64,000 nt of DNA from Mangrovimicrobium sp033283325 (GCA_033283325.1 JAWMQO010000001.1:1827620-1891619), one strand, 5' to 3'; shown: positions 52,680 through 61,676, numbered from the stretch's first letter. Program-made: numbers and translations. Notes: generated by a model from the sequence alone, not told the origin.

Positions 52680-54986
52680 ATGAGCCCCAAACCACACCCG
52701 AAAACCCACCTCGCACTGTTCACGAAGGCCCCGCTGGCGGCAGCTCTGGCGCTCTCGGCCAGCCAGGCACTGGCGCAGGCCGGCGTGCTGGAAGAAATCA
52801 TCGTTACCGCGGAACACCGCGAGGAAACACTGCAGTCCACCCAGATTTCCATGGCGGCCCTGTCGAGCGAGACCATCCGGGACCTGGGCATCAGCAATGG
52901 CCTGGATATCGGCGGTATCGTGCCCAATGTCAATGCCCAGCCCTACGTTGGTGGGCGGACGGGGATCTCCTTCAATATCCGCGGTATCGGCAACTCGGAA
53001 ACCCTGATCACCTTCGACCCCGCGGTGAGCGTCTACCTGGACGGCGTACTGATCGCCAAGAACACCGGCTCGCTGCTGGACGTCCTCGACCTGGAGCGCA
53101 TCGAGGTCCTGCGCGGCCCGCAGGGCACCCTCTACGGCCGCAACACCATGGGCGGCGCGATCAACTACATCACCCGCAAGCCTACCGACGAATTCGAGGG
53201 CAATGTGCAGGCAAGATTCGGCAACTACGGCAGGCAGGACCTGCGCGGTATGCTCAACCTGCCGCTGACCGGCGCCGACAGCGCACTGGGGGAAGTCAAC
53301 CTGAAAGTGAATGGTGGGCTGCTGAACCGGGACGGTATCCAGGACAACGTCTACGGCGGTCCGGCCCAGCGACAAGGTGGCAAGCCGCCCGCCTCGCCAC
53401 AGACCGAACTGGGTACGGTGGATCGCGAAGTCTTCACCGCCCAGTTGCAGTGGCAGCCGACGGATTCCTTCTCGGCGACCTACATGTATGACTACACCAA
53501 CATTGACGAGGCGCCCGAATCACCCTGGACGGTAACCACCAATCCCGACACTTTCTTCGGCGGCTTGATGGCAGCCTACGAGGAAACCGACGAGAGTAAA
53601 CGCCCCACCAGCATCGCGGTGGAGCACATCATGATCGCCGAGACCGAAGTCGAGGGGCACTCCCTCAACCTGAACTGGGAACTCAGCGACAATCTCACCC
53701 TGAGCTCTCTCACCGGCTTCCGCGACATGTTCAACTACGGCGAGGCGGACTCGGACGGTACCCCGGTCGGTGCCACCTTCCCCGACCCGCCGATCCCGAC
53801 CGTACTGATCACCCGCGACCAGCAGGAATACCAGAGCCTGTCCCAGGAGTTCCGTCTGCTCGGCAGCGCGTTCGATGCCAGCATGGATTACTCCCTGGGC
53901 CTCTTCTACATGGACGAGGAAGGCGACCTCTTCAACGAGACCACCGCGGCGGGCAGCGCGAACTCCAACATCGCCTACTACGAGAATGAAGCCTGGGCGG
54001 TCTACGGTCAGGGCACCTATAATTTCACCGACTCGCTGAACCTGACCTTCGGTGGCCGTTACACCGAGGAAGACCGCATCATGGACAAGGCCCTGGTACC
54101 TGATACCGGCAGCGGGGAGACCATGACGGTAAACGACGTGAGGAATAACCCGTCCCTCAGCGACCTGCTCTTCCCGAAAGCCTCGGACAACTTCAATAAT
54201 TTCTCCTGGTTACTCTCGCTGGGCTATAACTGGAGCCCGGATGTGCTCACCTACGCGAAAGTCAGCACCGGCTTCCAGTCGGGCGGATTCAACGCCCGGG
54301 ATATCCTTCCCGCCGATTTCGTCACCGGTTTCAAGGAAGAGACCATCATGGCCTACGAACTCGGCCTGAAATCCACCTTCGACAACCGCTTCCAGGTGAA
54401 CGGTGCGGTCTTCTTCAGCGACTATGACGACAAGCGCGTCAACCAGTTCGACCCGGTCAACCTGGTGAGTATCCAGCGCAACGCCGGTGTGGTTGAGATC
54501 TATGGGGCGGAAGTGGAACTGCTCGCCCAACTGACCGAGCACTGGCGCGCCGGCGTCAACTACGGCTACACCCACAAGGAGTACAAGGAGTACGAGGGTG
54601 GCAGTGGCGAGGATTTGAGCGACATGGCCAACTTCCCCTTTTCGCCGGATAACACCGCCAGCGCCAACCTCACCTATGAATACCCGCTTAACTTCGGCCT
54701 GGTCAAGGCGCGGATGGACTGGAGCTATCGCGACAACATGACCTTCCTGACACCGCAACCGGAGCGGAATTCTTCAGGCTCGCTGCAACTGTGGAACGCC
54801 CGCGTCGCCCTGGAAGAACTCAACGGCCCCGGCGACAGCACCATGAGTTTCGCCCTGTGGGGCAAGAACCTCACCGACGAGGGCTACTATACCTTCGGCG
54901 TAAACATCTACAGCAGCTTCGGCTTCGACATCAACACCTATGGCGAGCCGATGACCTGGGGCATGGACGTCGCCATCAACTTCTAG
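52680..54986 (+). CDS. TonB-dependent outer-membrane receptor
   Basis: 768 residues. Signal peptide about 1-34 (ALSASQALAQA). A TonB-box-like segment EEIIVTAEHREETLQ is at about 38-52, the plug domain (to about 165) has SFNIRGIGNSETL, VYLDGVLIAKNTG and ERIEVLRGPQGTLYGRNTMGGAINYIT. The C-terminal beta-barrel of about 600 residues ends MTWGMDVAINF, with a terminal aromatic. The form is that of receptors common in sphingomonads and marine gammaproteobacteria for organic substrates; siderophore uptake is not implied. Followed by a terminator, then the DUF7064-like gene. Confidence 0.95.
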   Translation: MSPKPHPKTHLALFTKAPLAAALALSASQALAQAGVLEEIIVTAEHREETLQSTQISMAALSSETIRDLGISNGLDIGGIVPNVNAQPYVGGRTGISFNIRGIGNSETLITFDPAVSVYLDGVLIAKNTGSLLDVLDLERIEVLRGPQGTLYGRNTMGGAINYITRKPTDEFEGNVQARFGNYGRQDLRGMLNLPLTGADSALGEVNLKVNGGLLNRDGIQDNVYGGPAQRQGGKPPASPQTELGTVDREVFTAQLQWQPTDSFSATYMYDYTNIDEAPESPWTVTTNPDTFFGGLMAAYEETDESKRPTSIAVEHIMIAETEVEGHSLNLNWELSDNLTLSSLTGFRDMFNYGEADSDGTPVGATFPDPPIPTVLITRDQQEYQSLSQEFRLLGSAFDASMDYSLGLFYMDEEGDLFNETTAAGSANSNIAYYENEAWAVYGQGTYNFTDSLNLTFGGRYTEEDRIMDKALVPDTGSGETMTVNDVRNNPSLSDLLFPKASDNFNNFSWLLSLGYNWSPDVLTYAKVSTGFQSGGFNARDILPADFVTGFKEETIMAYELGLKSTFDNRFQVNGAVFFSDYDDKRVNQFDPVNLVSIQRNAGVVEIYGAEVELLAQLTEHWRAGVNYGYTHKEYKEYEGGSGEDLSDMANFPFSPDNTASANLTYEYPLNFGLVKARMDWSYRDNMTFLTPQPERNSSGSLQLWNARVALEELNGPGDSTMSFALWGKNLTDEGYYTFGVNIYSSFGFDINTYGEPMTWGMDVAINF

Positions 54987-55004
54987 GGACGGGAATCGCG
55001 GGAA

Positions 55005-55028
55005 GGGGCGACCAAGGTCGCCCCTTTT
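55005..55028 (+). terminator. Intrinsic terminator after the TonB receptor
   Basis: A 9-bp perfect stem GGGGCGACC / GGTCGCCCC with an AA loop (in practice a slightly larger loop), followed by TTTTATTT. Located 18 bases after the stop. Confidence 0.88.
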
Positions 55029-55076
55029 ATTTGTAATTACGACAACTCTCCCATTGGGTAGGCAGGAAAGCAGAAG

Positions 55077-56045
55077 ATGACCTTGAGTTCCGACATAGCC
55101 GATCACTTCAACCTGAATTACACCGACGACCCGTACTGGGCCGAAAGTTCCTGGTTTTCCTGGGCGATTCCGGAGCGCGGTATCAACGGTTTTTTCTACA
55201 ACCACTTTCGCCCCAACATGAACTGCCTGCTCGGCGGGCCGGCGATGTGGGACCAGAGCGGGCAACACGTCTGGGAATTCCCCTACTTCGACTGGCAACT
55301 CATGCGAGTGCCGCCCGAGGGACGCTTCGGCATCGACTACGACAAGTACAATTGGAAAGCCCCCTGGTCCATGTCACTGCAGGTGCTTGAACCGCTCAAG
55401 CGCTACAGACTCGGCTACGATCGCAACGACTTCAAACTGGACCTGGAATACGAGGCGATCTCCGAGCCCAACGAAATTGGCGTGCAACCGGGACTCGAAC
55501 GCGCCTTCAAGTTGCACTTCGAACAGCCCGGGCGAATCCGCGGGAGTGTCGTACTCGAAGGCGAGCGCTATGAAGTCGATTGTTTCTCGATTCGCGACGG
55601 CTCCCACGGCCCGCGCTTTCTCGAATCAACCATGTCCGGTGGCTATACCTGGTCGACTGCGGATGAAAAGACCGGCTTCCATATCCTGGCCAAGGACCGC
55701 CACTCCTCGCGCGAGACCGAAATTGTCGGCGGCTATATTCTCCGGGATGGCCGCATCGCCCCTGTCACCGGCGGTATTCGCCGCGTGGTGGAACGCGCCG
55801 GCGCCCGCCCGGATGTCATCGAGATCGAAACCGAGGATACACTCGGCCGCAGCCTGCAGGCGCGTGGAAAGGCCTGGGTACCGGCCGAGTTCATGCTCTT
55901 CCCTGATCGCGGCCAGTGGTGGACGCAGTTCAAGTGGAGCTACGACGGCTTCGAAGATGCCGTCGGAGAGGACCAGGAATACTACGGCATCCAGGAGTTC
56001 CGCAAATGGCATCGGGCCGGGCCCGAGGCCTGGGCAAAGCGCTGA
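55077..56045 (+). CDS. DUF7064/DUF7065-like (CrtC/lipocalin-fold type) protein
   Basis: 322 residues, no signal peptide or TM segment, rich in Trp, Tyr and acidic residues. The N-terminus (YTDDPYWAESSWFSWAIPERGINGFFYNHFRP) and middle (VDCFSIRDGSHGPR, GYTWSTADEKTGFHIL) match the two-lobed, beta-rich proteins annotated as DUF7064/7065 that accompany steroid, terpenoid or aromatic degradation genes. Their fold resembles hydroxyneurosporene hydratase and Diels-Alderase-like lipocalins. Activity unknown. It lies between the TonB receptor and the Rieske gene and shares a bidirectional terminator with the latter. Confidence 0.7.
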   Translation: MTLSSDIADHFNLNYTDDPYWAESSWFSWAIPERGINGFFYNHFRPNMNCLLGGPAMWDQSGQHVWEFPYFDWQLMRVPPEGRFGIDYDKYNWKAPWSMSLQVLEPLKRYRLGYDRNDFKLDLEYEAISEPNEIGVQPGLERAFKLHFEQPGRIRGSVVLEGERYEVDCFSIRDGSHGPRFLESTMSGGYTWSTADEKTGFHILAKDRHSSRETEIVGGYILRDGRIAPVTGGIRRVVERAGARPDVIEIETEDTLGRSLQARGKAWVPAEFMLFPDRGQWWTQFKWSYDGFEDAVGEDQEYYGIQEFRKWHRAGPEAWAKR

Positions 56046-56062
56046 CGGGACTTCTCCTGGGC

Positions 56063-56095
56063 AAAAAAAACGCCGCTAAAAAGCGGCGTTTTTTT
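56063..56095. terminator. Bidirectional intrinsic terminator
   Basis: A-run, 6-bp GC stem CGCCGC / GCGGCG, loop TAAAAA, T-run. With the A/T pairs the stem reaches 13 bp. It ends both the DUF7064-like gene (plus) and the Rieske gene (minus). Confidence 0.93.
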
Positions 56096-56112
56096 GCGTG
56101 GGCGCGTGTGGC

Positions 56113-57543
56113 TCAGTCTTCAGCCTGCAGGTACTTGTCCAGTTCCTGGTGCATGCCGAGAATGATTTTCTCGTTCTCTGCGGCCAGCCAGACCTGTTTG
56201 ATGGAACGTGAGTGCAGGCCTTTCTGGATACGCTTGAGATTACCGAGGTCCTGGCGGGGAATCAGGTAAACCTGCGCCGGATCATCGACATCTTCCACCA
56301 GTTCGACTTCCGCACGCTCACGCGGCGCATCCGCGGGGAGCGAGCGGGTGGAATAGATCTCGAAAGTGCTGCGATCCGGGTCCGTGGGGTGGGGCCGGGT
56401 GCGGTAGATCATCGCGTTGCCGGCCTGGGGGAAGACCATCAGGTTGGGGAAGATGAAAATCATCCCGCCCCACATGCTGAGGATCGCCGGATCCGGCTTG
56501 GGCATCGGGCGATTTTTCGCCGCCGCATCTTCGTAGAGGATGCGCATATACTCAGCGCCCAGTTTTTCCGGAGCGACCTTGCCCTTGAGTGAGCGCAGCA
56601 GGTCCACGTCAGCCTGCAGCACCTGGGCGTCCATTCCGTCCACCAGCAACTGCAGGCGGTCCGCCATGGCATCGACCGGGTCCTTGCCAGTCATCAGGCG
56701 CTTGACGTTGCCCTGGTAGTTACTGCCCTTGCCGCCGGCGAAGAAACGGCCGTGGCCATTTTCGAAGCGCTCATAATCGACATTGTGGTGGTTATAGGCT
56801 TCAAACTCCCCGTCGATCTTTTCACCGTAGATGAAATCGGCAGCAGCCGTTTCCAGTTGCGGGTGAGTGGCGGGCACGTGATAGCCCTCGAAAAAGGCTT
56901 CCTGGGCCACTTTCCAGTTGGAGGCAACGGGAATCGCCTTCCACCAGTAGTGACGCATTTCACCGGTGTTGAGGTCGTCCAGCAACTGGCGAACCGGTGC
57001 GATGTAATCCTCGAAAGGCACGCAGTTCTCATCGAAATTGATGAAGACGAAGCCCGCGTAGATTTCGACCTTCAGGTTTTTCAGCGCCACGTCCGCGTCG
57101 CAGAGCTTGCCGCCATGGAATTCCTCGCGGGCGAGCACATACTCGTTGTCGCCATCCGTGTTCCAGCGCCAGCCGTGAAACGGGCAGATGATATTGCCAT
57201 GCTCGAAGGTGCCTGAACCTTCCGCCAGCGCGGTGCCCCGGTGCGGGCAGACATTGTGATATGCCTTGACCTCGTCCTCGGCAGTACGCACGAGGAAGAC
57301 GGACTGGTCGCCGATTTCATACACAGTGAAATCATTGATCTCGGGAATTTCATCGATACGGGCCGCTGCCTGCCAGACTTTGGGCCAGAGTTTGTCGAAC
57401 TCCATCTGCTGGAACTCGGCGTCCACGTAGCGACCGACACGTATGCCGTGCTCCAGTGTATGCCAGCGTGGCGGCCAGTCCGAGCCGCTACCACCGGACT
57501 TGGTCAGGGGCGTGACCGTGCTCTTGGGTGAAGATGTGCTCAT
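56113..57543 (-). CDS. Rieske non-haem iron aromatic ring-hydroxylating oxygenase, alpha subunit
   Basis: 476 residues from the ATG at 57543 with GGGAGA upstream. The Rieske 2Fe-2S site is C99-P-H101 (CPHRG) and C120-PF-H123 (CPFHGW). The catalytic iron ligands are H222 and H227 in FFEGYHVPATHPQ, with the Asp carboxylate ligand expected near the C-terminal part. No small beta subunit, ferredoxin or reductase gene is nearby, so electron donors must come from elsewhere. Such enzymes add oxygen to aromatic or terpenoid/steroid rings. Substrate unknown; neighbours suggest a catabolic cluster. Confidence 0.92.
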   Translation of the reverse strand: MSTSSPKSTVTPLTKSGGSGSDWPPRWHTLEHGIRVGRYVDAEFQQMEFDKLWPKVWQAAARIDEIPEINDFTVYEIGDQSVFLVRTAEDEVKAYHNVCPHRGTALAEGSGTFEHGNIICPFHGWRWNTDGDNEYVLAREEFHGGKLCDADVALKNLKVEIYAGFVFINFDENCVPFEDYIAPVRQLLDDLNTGEMRHYWWKAIPVASNWKVAQEAFFEGYHVPATHPQLETAAADFIYGEKIDGEFEAYNHHNVDYERFENGHGRFFAGGKGSNYQGNVKRLMTGKDPVDAMADRLQLLVDGMDAQVLQADVDLLRSLKGKVAPEKLGAEYMRILYEDAAAKNRPMPKPDPAILSMWGGMIFIFPNLMVFPQAGNAMIYRTRPHPTDPDRSTFEIYSTRSLPADAPRERAEVELVEDVDDPAQVYLIPRQDLGNLKRIQKGLHSRSIKQVWLAAENEKIILGMHQELDKYLQAED

Positions 57544-57582
57544 TGATGTCTCCCGTAACAAGCGTTTTATATGGAACCGCAC

Positions 57583-57611
57583 ATTATCGACGGCGGTGTT
57601 TGGCGGCGCAA
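57583..57611 (-). promoter_or_regulatory. Sigma70-type promoter for the Rieske gene
   Basis: Read on the minus strand: TTGCGC (57611-57606), 17-base spacer, GATAAT (57588-57583). The start codon is 40 bases downstream of the -10. Confidence 0.55.
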
Positions 57612-57690
57612 CTCCCCTGCCTCGTCCAGCCTGCAGCTGTTGATGTCCTGCACGGCATATGACATTAAATTATCGTAACTCCTGGACGCT

Positions 57691-57772
57691 TCCCCCCTTG
57701 GGGGGCGCTGGGGGCCCGCAATCAAAGGCCCCGCGATGGCCTACCCCCCGCGGGGGTAGCGCCGGCGCCCCC
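57691..57772. repeat. Cluster of G/C palindromes in the Rieske/TIM-barrel divergent gap
   Basis: CCCCCC-TT-GGGGGG (57692-57705) and CTACCCCC / GGGGGTAG (57741-57759) are strong palindromes, and GGGGGCGC (57701-57708) pairs with GCGCCCCC (57765-57772) around the second. A further TAAGA / TCTTA pair is at about 57798-57813, close to the TIM-barrel start. The rest of 57544-57840 holds no gene. Function unknown: operator, attenuator or hairpin roadblock are possible. Confidence 0.6.
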
Positions 57773-57840
57773 TGTCAGCTGGCGGCCGGGGGGAGTAAGA
57801 TTCCCGTCTTAACAACACCCGGCACAAGAGGTTAGAAGCA

Positions 57841-58677
57841 ATGCAGGATGATATCGCAGTCGGGATGGAGCACCTGAGTGTGCTGGGCATGCCACCAGTC
57901 GATTTCGTGAACCTCGCCGCCGATCTCGGCTGCCCTTGGATCTCCACCGGCTTTACCCCGGTAGTAGAGGATCGCCTTGGCTTCGGGCGCTGGTCGCTGA
58001 TGGAAGACGCCAGCCTGCGCCGGGAGATGCTCGCAGCCATGCGGGACCGCGGTGTATCGATATCCATGGGCGAGGGTTTCTGGGTCATGCCGGGCGCCGA
58101 TCTCGGCGACCAGCGCAAGGCTATCGCGCTGTGGCGGGAGCTGGGCGTCACGCGGCTCGGCACACTCAGCTTTGACCCGGACCTGCCGCGCAGCTACCAG
58201 CAGTTTGCCCTGCTGGCGGAGATGGCTGCGGAGGAGGATATGGAGGTGGTGCTGGAATTCGTCCCCGGCCTGGCCATCGATACCCTGCCCGCGGCGCTGG
58301 AAGCCACGAGACAGGTCGGCCGGGATAACTTCGGCGTCCTGGTCGACACCCTGCACCTGCAGCGCTCGGGAATGGGTGCCGCGGATCTCCGCGCGCTACC
58401 ACCCGGGAAAATCGCCTACCTGCAGCTTTGCGACGCCCCGGCGAGCCCGGTGATCGAAGACTACGCCACCGAGGCGACCTACGAGCGCCTGCCCCCCGGT
58501 GAGGGTGATTTGCCTCTGCTGGATATCCTCAGTGCAATCCCCGGGGAGGTCCCGGTGGGGCTGGAGATCCCCATGCTGTCGCGTGTGAACCCGGATAAGG
58601 GCTTTGCCGATCTCCTGCAACCCGCCGTGGAAGCCGCCGTCGCGCTGCTCCTGCAACGCTCAGAGCTCAGCCGATAG
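57841..58677 (+). CDS. Sugar phosphate isomerase/epimerase-like TIM-barrel protein
   Basis: 278 residues of the xylose-isomerase-like (AP endonuclease 2) TIM barrel. Metal-site positions are recognisable: Glu in VVLEFVPG, Asp and His in VLVDTLHLQRSG, and Glu in PVGLEIPM near the C-terminus. The family includes IolE/IolI, hydroxypyruvate isomerase and dehydratases of ring-cleavage routes, so the reaction cannot be named. Divergent from the Rieske gene across a palindrome-rich gap; its 3' end overlaps the convergent MFS gene by 18 bases. Confidence 0.82.
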   Translation: MQDDIAVGMEHLSVLGMPPVDFVNLAADLGCPWISTGFTPVVEDRLGFGRWSLMEDASLRREMLAAMRDRGVSISMGEGFWVMPGADLGDQRKAIALWRELGVTRLGTLSFDPDLPRSYQQFALLAEMAAEEDMEVVLEFVPGLAIDTLPAALEATRQVGRDNFGVLVDTLHLQRSGMGAADLRALPPGKIAYLQLCDAPASPVIEDYATEATYERLPPGEGDLPLLDILSAIPGEVPVGLEIPMLSRVNPDKGFADLLQPAVEAAVALLLQRSELSR

Positions 58678-59901
58678 GGCCCTCGCCCCTGGTTGTGCCC
58701 GCAACATGGCGATAAGAACACAGCTCAGGGCCACCACAAGGGCGTAAGCCAGCAGTACAGGATCGTAACTCCCGAAGCGGTCGTGAACCCAGCCGAACAG
58801 CGGCGCCGCCACCAGCGTGAACGGCATAATCATCAAGCCCATCAGCCCCATGGAGCGGCCCATGTTCGCCGCGCCGTATTCACGGGCCAGTACCAGGCTC
58901 CACAGCGGCACCACCCCGCCCTGCATAAATCCCAGCAGGGCGCTGTAGGCCACCAGGGCGGGAAAGGCTGTCGCATCGGCGTAACCGAACATAGCCAGTG
59001 CGACCGCCAGGGCGATCGCTGCCAACATTACCCGGAAATCCACGCGGTCAGCGATGATTCCGCTGGCCAGTTTGCCCAGGAATCCCGCGCCCGCAGTGAT
59101 CGAGAGCAGCAGCGCGCCCTGCTGCGCGCCGATATCCTTCTCCAGCACCAGCGGCAGGAGGTTACTGACCAGGCCCATGGGGGCGCTGAGCAGGCAGCCC
59201 AGAACGATGGCAAATATCCAGAAGTTGGCGTCGCGAAGGAAGTGCCCCATACCCAGCCCCGTCTCCCGGACAGCGGTCGAGGCGTCGGCTGCATGCTGCT
59301 GGTCACCGTCAGGGCCCAGTCCGCGCTGGGCGGGATGGTTGATCACCAGCAGGCCGACCAGCGGCGCCGAGACCAGGAACAGACCGATACCGTAGATGCG
59401 CAGTGCCGCCCGCCATTCAAAGGCGTCGATCAATGCCTGGAGCAAGGGTGGAATCAGCAGGCCGCCCACCGCCGCGCCACTCGCCGCGAGGCTCATTGCC
59501 AATCCACGTCGGCGGGAAAACCAGCGTGCCAGCAGGGCCGAACTGGCCACCGGCCCCGTGAGCACGCAGCCCAGAGCCAGCGGTACCAGGTAGACCACTA
59601 CCACCTGGTCCATGGATTGCACCATTGACAGTACGAAGAAGCCGCCACCAAGCAGGCAGGTCCCCAGCAACATCAGCAATCGCACCGAGTAGCGATCAAC
59701 TGCCATACCCACAGGCGGCCCCAGGGTGCCTGCGGCCAGGGCTGCTACGGTAACCCCCATCATGAGCATCATGCGGCTGGGCTCGAACGCTTCCTGGAGT
59801 GGCACAGCGACGACACTGTAGGCGGTGAAAACACTGGCGGAACTCGCCGCCTGCAATACCAGCGCGGCGACCACCTGCCACCAACCGGGGAACATTTTCA
59901 A
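58660..59901 (-). CDS. Major facilitator superfamily transporter
   Basis: 413 residues, 12 TM helices in two bundles with a cytoplasmic loop at about 190-225. MFS signatures GPPVGMAVDRYSVR after TM2 (A motif) and WFSRRRGLAMSLAASGAAVG in the middle are of the monocarboxylate/oxalate-like group. The TTG at 59901 has AAGGA seven bases upstream; the ATG at 59895 is the alternative. Neighbourhood suggests uptake of an organic acid from the same catabolic cluster. Confidence 0.88.
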   Translation of the reverse strand: MKMFPGWWQVVAALVLQAASSASVFTAYSVVAVPLQEAFEPSRMMLMMGVTVAALAAGTLGPPVGMAVDRYSVRLLMLLGTCLLGGGFFVLSMVQSMDQVVVVYLVPLALGCVLTGPVASSALLARWFSRRRGLAMSLAASGAAVGGLLIPPLLQALIDAFEWRAALRIYGIGLFLVSAPLVGLLVINHPAQRGLGPDGDQQHAADASTAVRETGLGMGHFLRDANFWIFAIVLGCLLSAPMGLVSNLLPLVLEKDIGAQQGALLLSITAGAGFLGKLASGIIADRVDFRVMLAAIALAVALAMFGYADATAFPALVAYSALLGFMQGGVVPLWSLVLAREYGAANMGRSMGLMGLMIMPFTLVAAPLFGWVHDRFGSYDPVLLAYALVVALSCVLIAMLRAQPGARALSAEL

Positions 59902-60173
59902 CTTATTATCCTTATAGTCTTCCAGTGACTGAAGCGTGCGGGCAGTGCCACTGGTTTTCAGAATGCAATTGCCGGGGAGTCTGCGCGCCCCGAGTCGAAC
60001 ATCTTAAAGTACTCCGCGCTGAATGTATCTGGCACCGACGGGGTGTGCAGAAAGAAATTCGGTTATTGTCGAGTTCGTCCCATGATGCAGGCCCTAAGCT
60101 TGGGCGAGAGTTGATAGACGCGGGCGATGCACCGCACTCGAAATCAACGGCCAGGCGCGTCGAGGAAGTTGCC

Positions 60174-60728
60174 ATGAAGAATAAACCCCCCAGGCTGGCG
60201 CCCCTGAGCCCTGCTCAATTCAACCAACGCCAACGCGAACTGGTGGGCGACTGGAGCGCGATGAACTTCGCCCGGGTCGCCGTCAGACATCCCTCACTCT
60301 ACGAGGTATTCCTGCCCTACCTCGCCCGACTGATCAGGGAATCCAGCCTGCCGCCACGAGACCGGGAAATTCTGGTTATCAGGGTGCTGGCGATTGCGCA
60401 GGAAGAGTATGAATCAGCCCATCACAGGCACATCGCTATTACTGCCGGGCTCGATGAAACTGAGATTGAGGCCATCAGGAAGGGAGGACAGACCCTGTCG
60501 GCACCTGAGCAGTTACTGATCAGGGCCGCCGACGAACTCGTACAAAACCAGACGCTGGAAGACAGCACCTGGGACGGGCTCGCCGGGCAGTATGACGAGG
60601 TACAACTGATGGAGATCGTTTACCTCGTCGGCTGCTACTGCACCATGGCCATGCTGACGAAAACCTTCGAAATAGCCATCGAACCCGACGCCGAAACCGC
60701 TTTCAGTGGATTGCGGGACTACACCTGA
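60174..60728 (+). CDS. Carboxymuconolactone decarboxylase/AhpD-like family protein
   Basis: 184 residues from the ATG at 60174 (GAGGAAG nine bases before); an in-frame extension to 59925 is not family-like. All-helical CMD fold: LPPRDREILVIRVLAIAQEEYESAHHRHIAITAGLDETEIEAI holds the active-site Glu and His. The AhpD CxxC pair is replaced by ESAHH, so peroxidase activity is unlikely. Similar proteins accompany aromatic-compound genes and act as decarboxylases or proton shuttles. The stretch 59902-60173 upstream shows no other gene. Confidence 0.85.
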   Translation: MKNKPPRLAPLSPAQFNQRQRELVGDWSAMNFARVAVRHPSLYEVFLPYLARLIRESSLPPRDREILVIRVLAIAQEEYESAHHRHIAITAGLDETEIEAIRKGGQTLSAPEQLLIRAADELVQNQTLEDSTWDGLAGQYDEVQLMEIVYLVGCYCTMAMLTKTFEIAIEPDAETAFSGLRDYT

Positions 60729-60737
60729 GAAGAGGAG

Positions 60738-61595
60738 TCAGTTGCCGAAGAGCTTGTCGAATGCCTTGTTGAGGGCCTTGTCCACGGCACTGTCGGTAGC
60801 GCGATCCACGGCATCGTCGGCTTTCTGTTCCACGCGATTCTGCTGGCGCTCGGATTTCTCCTCGACATAGCCACCCACGCCCTCGCTGCTGCCGCCTGAG
60901 CCACCCATCATGCCGCGCATCATGCCGCCGAGATCAGTTGGCGCGGCCGGCAGGACGAAGCGCTCCTGCGCAACGGTGGTTTCGGTAATGGATTGCACCC
61001 GCATATCCTCGCCGTAGCGAAGGACGCCCCGATTGAGGTTTTCCAGCTTCCGCTGCATCTCCTCGCCGGAGTCCATTGCCTCCGACATACCTGCCTGGCG
61101 CATGGAGGACGCCATGGTCATGGCCATATTGGCCACGGCATCGCGAAAGCCGATGGCGCGTTTGTCAGGTGAAAGTACGACCTCGGACTCGCGCTCGACA
61201 CCCTCGTGATCGATGAAACGTACGAGATAGACCTCACCGGTCATGCCCGCCAGCGATTCGCTGCGTCCGGTAGCCTTCATGGAAACGAGCTTGCCGCTGA
61301 CGTGCTCCGGTGTAGCGCTCGCGGCCATGCCACCAAACATGCTGAAGGCGCTGTTCATGTCGACGACCATTACCTGGCCATCGTTCTCCGACACCATATA
61401 GAGGTGCTCGTCGCGCAGGATCATGTAGCCCTGGTTGTCGGGGATGTTGATGCGCAGTTTGTCACCCTCGTACTCGAAGCTCATGACCTGTCCGTCCTGT
61501 GAAACCACTTCGGCGACGTCGGCCTGGAGTGCGGGAGATAATAGCGCCACGCTGGTGAAGACCAGCCCGGCAAGTGTCGGGAAGCGCTGTTGCAT
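60738..61595 (-). CDS. Exported protein of unknown function
   Basis: 285 residues. Signal peptide ends near LQA (25). The mature part is a beta-rich domain (about 26-150) recalling DUF4412-like proteins, with paired strand phrases such as KLRINIPDNQGYMILRDEHLYMVSEN, followed by a Met/Gly-rich stretch (GGMMRGMMGGSGG) and a charged helical tail (QQNRVEQKADDAVDRATDSAVDKALNKAFDKL). AGGAGG lies upstream of the ATG. Converges on the CMD gene with ten bases between. No function assigned. Confidence 0.8.
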   Translation of the reverse strand: MQQRFPTLAGLVFTSVALLSPALQADVAEVVSQDGQVMSFEYEGDKLRINIPDNQGYMILRDEHLYMVSENDGQVMVVDMNSAFSMFGGMAASATPEHVSGKLVSMKATGRSESLAGMTGEVYLVRFIDHEGVERESEVVLSPDKRAIGFRDAVANMAMTMASSMRQAGMSEAMDSGEEMQRKLENLNRGVLRYGEDMRVQSITETTVAQERFVLPAAPTDLGGMMRGMMGGSGGSSEGVGGYVEEKSERQQNRVEQKADDAVDRATDSAVDKALNKAFDKLFGN

Positions 61596-61656
61596 GTTTC
61601 GTCCTCCTGTTAGCTGGGAAACCCCGGAATATTAAGGTAATGGTGAACCCGGATTG

Positions 61657-61676
61657 GCGACTACTACTATAGTCGC
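61657..61676 (-). promoter_or_regulatory. Palindrome upstream of the exported-protein gene
   Basis: GCGACTA / TAGTCGC, 7-base arms around CTACTA, located 62 bases before the ATG of the minus-strand gene. Position near the expected promoter makes an operator plausible. The remaining gap up to 61815 shows no gene. Confidence 0.35.

Noticed and set aside
59925..60173. In-frame N-terminal extension of the CMD protein with several Cys
   Set aside because: Not similar to the family, and a good ribosome site precedes the ATG at 60174.
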